Shown here: positions 60,813 through 64,000 of the stretch, one piece after another
Layout of the letters: each line of letters opens with the position of its first letter
How positions within the stretch are numbered: the stretch's first letter is position 1
Position numbers and translations under genes: made by a program
Assembly (NCBI GenBank): GCA_026129545.1
Contig: JAHCHX010000005.1
Location: 166,854 to 230,853, forward strand
Direction of reading: 5' to 3'
DNA from: Saprospiraceae bacterium
GTDB lineage: Bacteria; Bacteroidota; Bacteroidia; Chitinophagales; Saprospiraceae
DNA: 64,000 nt
The notes under the pieces: generated by a model
The model's database searches: none
What the model was told of the DNA's origin: nothing
The model's input: the letters and a program-made list of their open reading frames with translations, nothing else

Positions 60813-62525
60813 TTATGGTGTCGCGCTTTTCGCTTTGGCATTCTTGGGCGCTTTGCCCATGCCAGCCTCGCGCCAAATCGCTTTTTTCACTTTTTTGCCC
60901 TTGGTTTGCTCCGCCAACGTCACAGCATTGGTGGCGCTGACGATGCCGCCGCTCACACAGAGCGCCGAAAACGGCACCTTCTCCGACGTGCCGGGCTTAT
61001 AGACCTCTCCGTCCTGCTTGGCGACAGACTTGATGAGGATGTCTTTCACTTGGGTGGCCGAAAGCTCGGGGTAGTACGAGCGGAGTATCGCGGCCACACC
61101 CGCCGCCGCAGGGGCAGCCATGGAGGTGCCGCTGGCATTTTTGTACTCGTTGCCGGGCACGGTGGAGTATAGCTGATGACCGGGAGAGAAAAGGTCAACG
61201 TTCTTTTTGCCGTAGTTGGAGAAGCTGGCGATGCGGCGGTCGCCTGTTTTCCAGCTGAGCGCGCCGATTTCCATCCAAGTGGGCACCGTCTTGTCTTTTT
61301 TGAACAAACCCTTCTTCACTGGGGTGAGGTAGTTGTCGTTGGGGAAATTGGGGTCGGTGTCGTTGTCTTCCGCATCGTTGCCGGCAGCGTGCACGAGCAA
61401 CACATCGTGTTCGGCGGCATAGCGCATGGCAGCATCCACATAAGCTTTCTGGGGGCTGTAGCCTTTGCCAAACGACATATTGATGATGCTGGCACCGTTG
61501 TCCACCGCATAGTAGATAGCATTGGCGATGTCTTTGTCGCGCTCGTCGCCGTCGGGCACGCAGCGCACGGTCATGATACGCACGTTGTCGGCGATGCCGT
61601 TGATGCCTTTGCCGTTGTTGCGGATGGCGGCGATGATGCCGGCGACGTGGGTGCCGTGGAAGGCATCGGGGCCTTCGTAGTCGTTGTTGCCGTAGTAGCG
61701 ATTGCTGAGGTCGTTGGGGTCGTCGCCCACGATGTCGCGCGGGTTATAGTCTGGGTTGAGGTTGTATTCGAGCTGGTTGGTGAAATACTTGGTGGCCTCT
61801 TTTTTCTGCTCTTCCAAATCTTCACGCGAAGCGATGCCCTGCCCCATCACTGCTTGCACCAGCCCGATGGCTTGCTTTAGCTCGGCGTTTTCGCCTGCGT
61901 TCACCTTGGAGAGGTCTTCTGCGGTAAAGTTTTTCTTGCCGATGGCTTTTTCCACGGTGATGAAGGCCTCCTCCACTTTTTGCAACTGGCCTTCTATGCG
62001 GGCCTTGCCGTCCTCTGCCTCGGCGCGTTGTTCCTCAAATGCGGTTTTGATTTGCTCGTAGTATTTGTATTCTTCTTTGGCTGGTCCGTACAGTTTTTTG
62101 GGGTCGGTGCCTTTGAAGCGTTTGCTTAGGCGGACATACTCGCGGGTAAGTTCGAGGGTCTCGTGGTGCACGCTGCGGCCATCTTTTCCGCCGAGGAAGT
62201 TCCAGCCGTGAATGTCGTCCACATAGCCGTTGCCATCGTCGTCAATACCGTTACCGGGAATCTCGCCGGGGTTGACCCACATAATGTCTTTGAGGTCTTC
62301 GTGATTCGGGTCTACGCCGGAGTCGAGAACAGCGACGATGATGGTTTGACCTTTTTTGCCCTTGGCTTTCAGGGTTTTCAAGGCTTGGTCGCTACCCGTT
62401 CCGTTCACTTTGTCGGTGGTAGGGTCGAGTGTGAACCAGTTCTCTGGTGCCTTATTACTTTGCGCATTGAGCACGGTTGCCAAAAAGGCAAACATGATAA
62501 CTGCTACACAGTGTTTGATTGTCAT
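60813..62525 (-). CDS. Subtilisin-family (S8) serine protease with a large insertion
   Basis: The 570-residue protein has a signal peptide (MTIKHCVAVIMFAFLATVLN, cleavage near AQ; ATG at 62525 preferred over 62570) and a complete S8 triad: D68 in IVAVLDSGVDPNHED, H290 in FHGTHVAGIIAA, and S467 in ASGTSMAAPAAAG, with the oxyanion Asn in HAAGND. Between D68 and H290 is an insertion of roughly 190 residues, largely charged and helical (EEYKYYEQIKTAFEEQRAEA), where ordinary subtilisins have about 30. This insertion could be an internal inhibitor-like or substrate-shaping domain. There is no T9SS sorting domain, so it is probably periplasmic or secreted by another route. Confidence 0.92.
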   Translation of the reverse strand: MTIKHCVAVIMFAFLATVLNAQSNKAPENWFTLDPTTDKVNGTGSDQALKTLKAKGKKGQTIIVAVLDSGVDPNHEDLKDIMWVNPGEIPGNGIDDDGNGYVDDIHGWNFLGGKDGRSVHHETLELTREYVRLSKRFKGTDPKKLYGPAKEEYKYYEQIKTAFEEQRAEAEDGKARIEGQLQKVEEAFITVEKAIGKKNFTAEDLSKVNAGENAELKQAIGLVQAVMGQGIASREDLEEQKKEATKYFTNQLEYNLNPDYNPRDIVGDDPNDLSNRYYGNNDYEGPDAFHGTHVAGIIAAIRNNGKGINGIADNVRIMTVRCVPDGDERDKDIANAIYYAVDNGASIINMSFGKGYSPQKAYVDAAMRYAAEHDVLLVHAAGNDAEDNDTDPNFPNDNYLTPVKKGLFKKDKTVPTWMEIGALSWKTGDRRIASFSNYGKKNVDLFSPGHQLYSTVPGNEYKNASGTSMAAPAAAGVAAILRSYYPELSATQVKDILIKSVAKQDGEVYKPGTSEKVPFSALCVSGGIVSATNAVTLAEQTKGKKVKKAIWREAGMGKAPKNAKAKSATP

Positions 62526-62560
62526 GTTGAAAGAAAAATTTTGATGTTGAAATTTTTTTG

Positions 62561-62601
62561 AAAAAAACAACTGGCTGCCTGTGTGGTTGCGGCAGCCAGT
62601 T
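62561..62601 (-). terminator. Rho-independent terminator of hppD
   Basis: AACTGGCTGCC (62569-62579) pairs with GGCAGCCAGTT (62591-62601), 11 perfect pairs with an 11-base loop. On the minus strand it is followed by GTTTTTTTC, a classic terminator. Confidence 0.85.
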
Positions 62602-62698
62602 CAAACGGCAAAAATAAGGGCTTTCTTGCCAGAAATTTTAACATTAGACAAATAGGCACGAACAGGCTATGGATTGCACAATTGCCTGCCTTGTCGCA

Positions 62699-63844
62699 CT
62701 ATAAGGTGCCTCGCAGCGCCTGCTCGCGTTCAATGGCCTCGAACAGGGCTTTGAAATTTCCCTTGCCAAAAGATTTGGCCCCTTTGCGCTGGATAATCTC
62801 GAAGAACACCGTCGGGCGGTCTTGGATGGGCTTGGTGAAAATCTGGAGCAGATAGCCGTCCTCGTCGCGGTCAACGAGGATATTGAGGCGCTTGAGGTCT
62901 TCGATGTTTTCATCAATGTGCCCTACTCGCTCGAGCACGTCCTCGTAGTAGTTTTCGGGCACATAGAGAAAGTCCACGCCGTTGGCACGCAACTGCCCCA
63001 CCGTCTCCAAGATATTGTCGGTTGCGACCGCAATGTGTTGTACGCCCGCCCCTTTGTAAAAATCAAGATACTCCTCTATCTGACTCTTTTTCAACCCCTT
63101 GGCTGGCTCGTTGATGGGGAATTTGATGTAGCCGTTGCCATTGCTCACCACTTTCGACATAAGGGCCGTGTATTCCGTGGAGATGTCCTTGTCGTCGAAG
63201 GTGATGAGGAGCTTGAAGCCCATCACGTCTTGATAGAATTTCACCCACTTGTTCATACCGCCGAGCTCGACGTTGCCCACACAATGGTCCACATATTTGA
63301 GGCCGACTGACTTAGCGGGGTAGGCGCTTTTGCGCGATTCATAACCGGGCATGAACACGCCTTTGTAACGGCTGCGCTCCACCAAGGTATGAATGGTGTC
63401 GCCGTAGGTCTTGATGGCAGCCAACACGACCTCGCCATGCTCGTCGTGCAAGGTTTTGGGCGGAAAAGCCGACTCGGCACCGCGCTTCAAGGCGGTATAG
63501 TAGGCACTTTCGGCATCGTCCACCCAAAGTGCCAGCACTTTCACGCCATCGCCGTGGAGTGCCACATGGCGAGCGATTTCGGTGTCGGGCTGCAAAGAAG
63601 CAGTAAGCACGATGCGAATTTTGTTTTGCTGCAACACATAACTCACGCGGTCGCGTACTCCCGTCTCTGGGCCGCAATAAGCGACAAGTTCAAAGCCAAG
63701 CGCGGCCTGATAGTACATGGCGCTCTGCTTTGCGTTGCCGACATATAATTCGAGGTGGTCGGTGCCATTTATGGGGAATGTATCGGTGGCCAACTTGGCC
63801 GCCGAAGCCTCTTTGGAGGCGGGAGCTTTGGTCAGGACTTCCAT
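62699..63844 (-). CDS. hppD: 4-hydroxyphenylpyruvate dioxygenase
   Basis: The enzyme converts 4-hydroxyphenylpyruvate to homogentisate in tyrosine degradation, using Fe(II) and O2. The 381-residue protein has both vicinal-oxygen-chelate halves (LELYVGNAKQSAMYYQAALG; YVDHCVGNVELGGMNKWVKF). The iron ligands are identifiable: His in YVDHCVG, His in GVQHIAVATDNI, and Glu in VFFEIIQRKGAKSFG. The C-terminal gate helix region FGKGNFKALFEAIEREQALR is complete. The ATG at 63844 is chosen over an upstream TTG that lies inside the -7 box. Other tyrosine-degradation genes are not in the window but could lie to the right. Confidence 0.95.
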   Translation of the reverse strand: MEVLTKAPASKEASAAKLATDTFPINGTDHLELYVGNAKQSAMYYQAALGFELVAYCGPETGVRDRVSYVLQQNKIRIVLTASLQPDTEIARHVALHGDGVKVLALWVDDAESAYYTALKRGAESAFPPKTLHDEHGEVVLAAIKTYGDTIHTLVERSRYKGVFMPGYESRKSAYPAKSVGLKYVDHCVGNVELGGMNKWVKFYQDVMGFKLLITFDDKDISTEYTALMSKVVSNGNGYIKFPINEPAKGLKKSQIEEYLDFYKGAGVQHIAVATDNILETVGQLRANGVDFLYVPENYYEDVLERVGHIDENIEDLKRLNILVDRDEDGYLLQIFTKPIQDRPTVFFEIIQRKGAKSFGKGNFKALFEAIEREQALRGTL

Positions 63845-63871
63845 GTGCGATTCTTTTTTGTTTTTATCGGG

Positions 63872-63879
63872 CAAAGGTA
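63872..63879 (-). promoter_or_regulatory. -7 box of hppD
   Basis: TACCTTTG followed by C on the minus strand matches TAnnTTTG and sits 28 bases before the ATG at 63844. No good -33 TTG at 17-20 bases is seen. Its position argues against translation from the TTG at 63874. Confidence 0.5.
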
Positions 63880-63942
63880 AAATTTGTTGGTAAAAGGCGT
63901 TCGCCGCAACTGCTTGCTTTTACAACTATTGCCGCGTCTATC

Positions 63943-63982
63943 GAATAACCCCTAATAACCCCTAATGACCCTTAATTACCCC
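63943..63982. repeat. Four tandem 10-bp repeats
   Basis: Units GAATAACCCC, TAATAACCCC, TAATGACCCT and TAATTACCCC follow head to tail at the window's right end, upstream of hppD. They may be part of a longer array beyond the edge or a variable-number repeat. Confidence 0.6.
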
Positions 63983-64000
63983 CTCACCAACCTTCCCACA

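Overview
The window reads as a single contiguous stretch of chromosome from a member of the Bacteroidota. The evidence is a SusC/SusD pair, proteins with type IX secretion (T9SS) C-terminal sorting domains, a gliding-motility-type giant surface protein, almost no Shine-Dalgarno signals, and promoter boxes of the Bacteroidota type (TAnnTTTG). The mix of DUF1501/DUF1800 proteins, a ThuA-dehydrogenase-cytochrome fusion and orphan ~800-residue FtsX-like permeases suggests an environmental, Saprospiria-like heterotroph. That placement is inference. No phage, insertion sequence, CRISPR array or rRNA was seen.

Region 1 (1-14177, all minus strand) is the core translation/transcription block. Read in the direction of transcription it is tRNA-Thr(UGU), tRNA-Tyr, tRNA-Gly, tRNA-Thr(GGU), tuf, tRNA-Trp, secE, nusG, rplK, rplA, rplJ, rplL, rpoB, an FkbM-type methyltransferase gene, then rpoC, which runs off the left edge. 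The four tRNAs before tuf have the same order and anticodons as the Escherichia coli thrU-tyrU-glyT-thrT-tufB operon. The unusual point is the methyltransferase gene between rpoB and rpoC, normally adjacent genes. The spacers of this block carry short AT-rich repeats and hairpins, including a long hairpin between rplL and rpoB.

Region 2 (14404-29951) is a cell-surface section: an O-methyltransferase, a 2159-residue Ig/PKD-repeat adhesin with a type-B T9SS signal, a convergent DUF1800-DUF1501 pair (the second with a type-A T9SS signal), then a divergent susC-susD pair with a clear promoter and an intercistronic hairpin.

Region 3 (29976-48241) is mixed metabolism: a sugar nucleotidyltransferase, a long-chain acyl-CoA ligase, a TPR protein, two small membrane-anchored proteins of unknown function, a five-domain lipoprotein (ThuA, PQQ-type sugar dehydrogenase, PKD, cytochrome c, carbohydrate-binding), lptB, a YqeY-like protein, a 475-residue protein of unknown function, a FucP-type sugar transporter, a polyprenyl diphosphate synthase, a lipase-like lipoprotein and a GH140-like glycosidase. 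Several intergenic gaps hold strong palindromes, the most striking a 67-nt perfect one at 42300-42366.

Region 4 (48293-63844) holds a stand-alone HD hydrolase resembling small alarmone hydrolases, a glycogen/alpha-glucan pair (GH57-type DUF3536 protein and glycogen phosphorylase), two tandem FtsX-like permeases, a GT-C membrane glycosyltransferase, a subtilisin-family protease with a large insertion, and 4-hydroxyphenylpyruvate dioxygenase followed by a textbook terminator. I see no single operon that is clearly a new defence or mobile system. The best candidates for novelty are the interrupted rpoB-rpoC junction, the palindromic intergenic elements and the unknown membrane-protein pair at 34621-35711.
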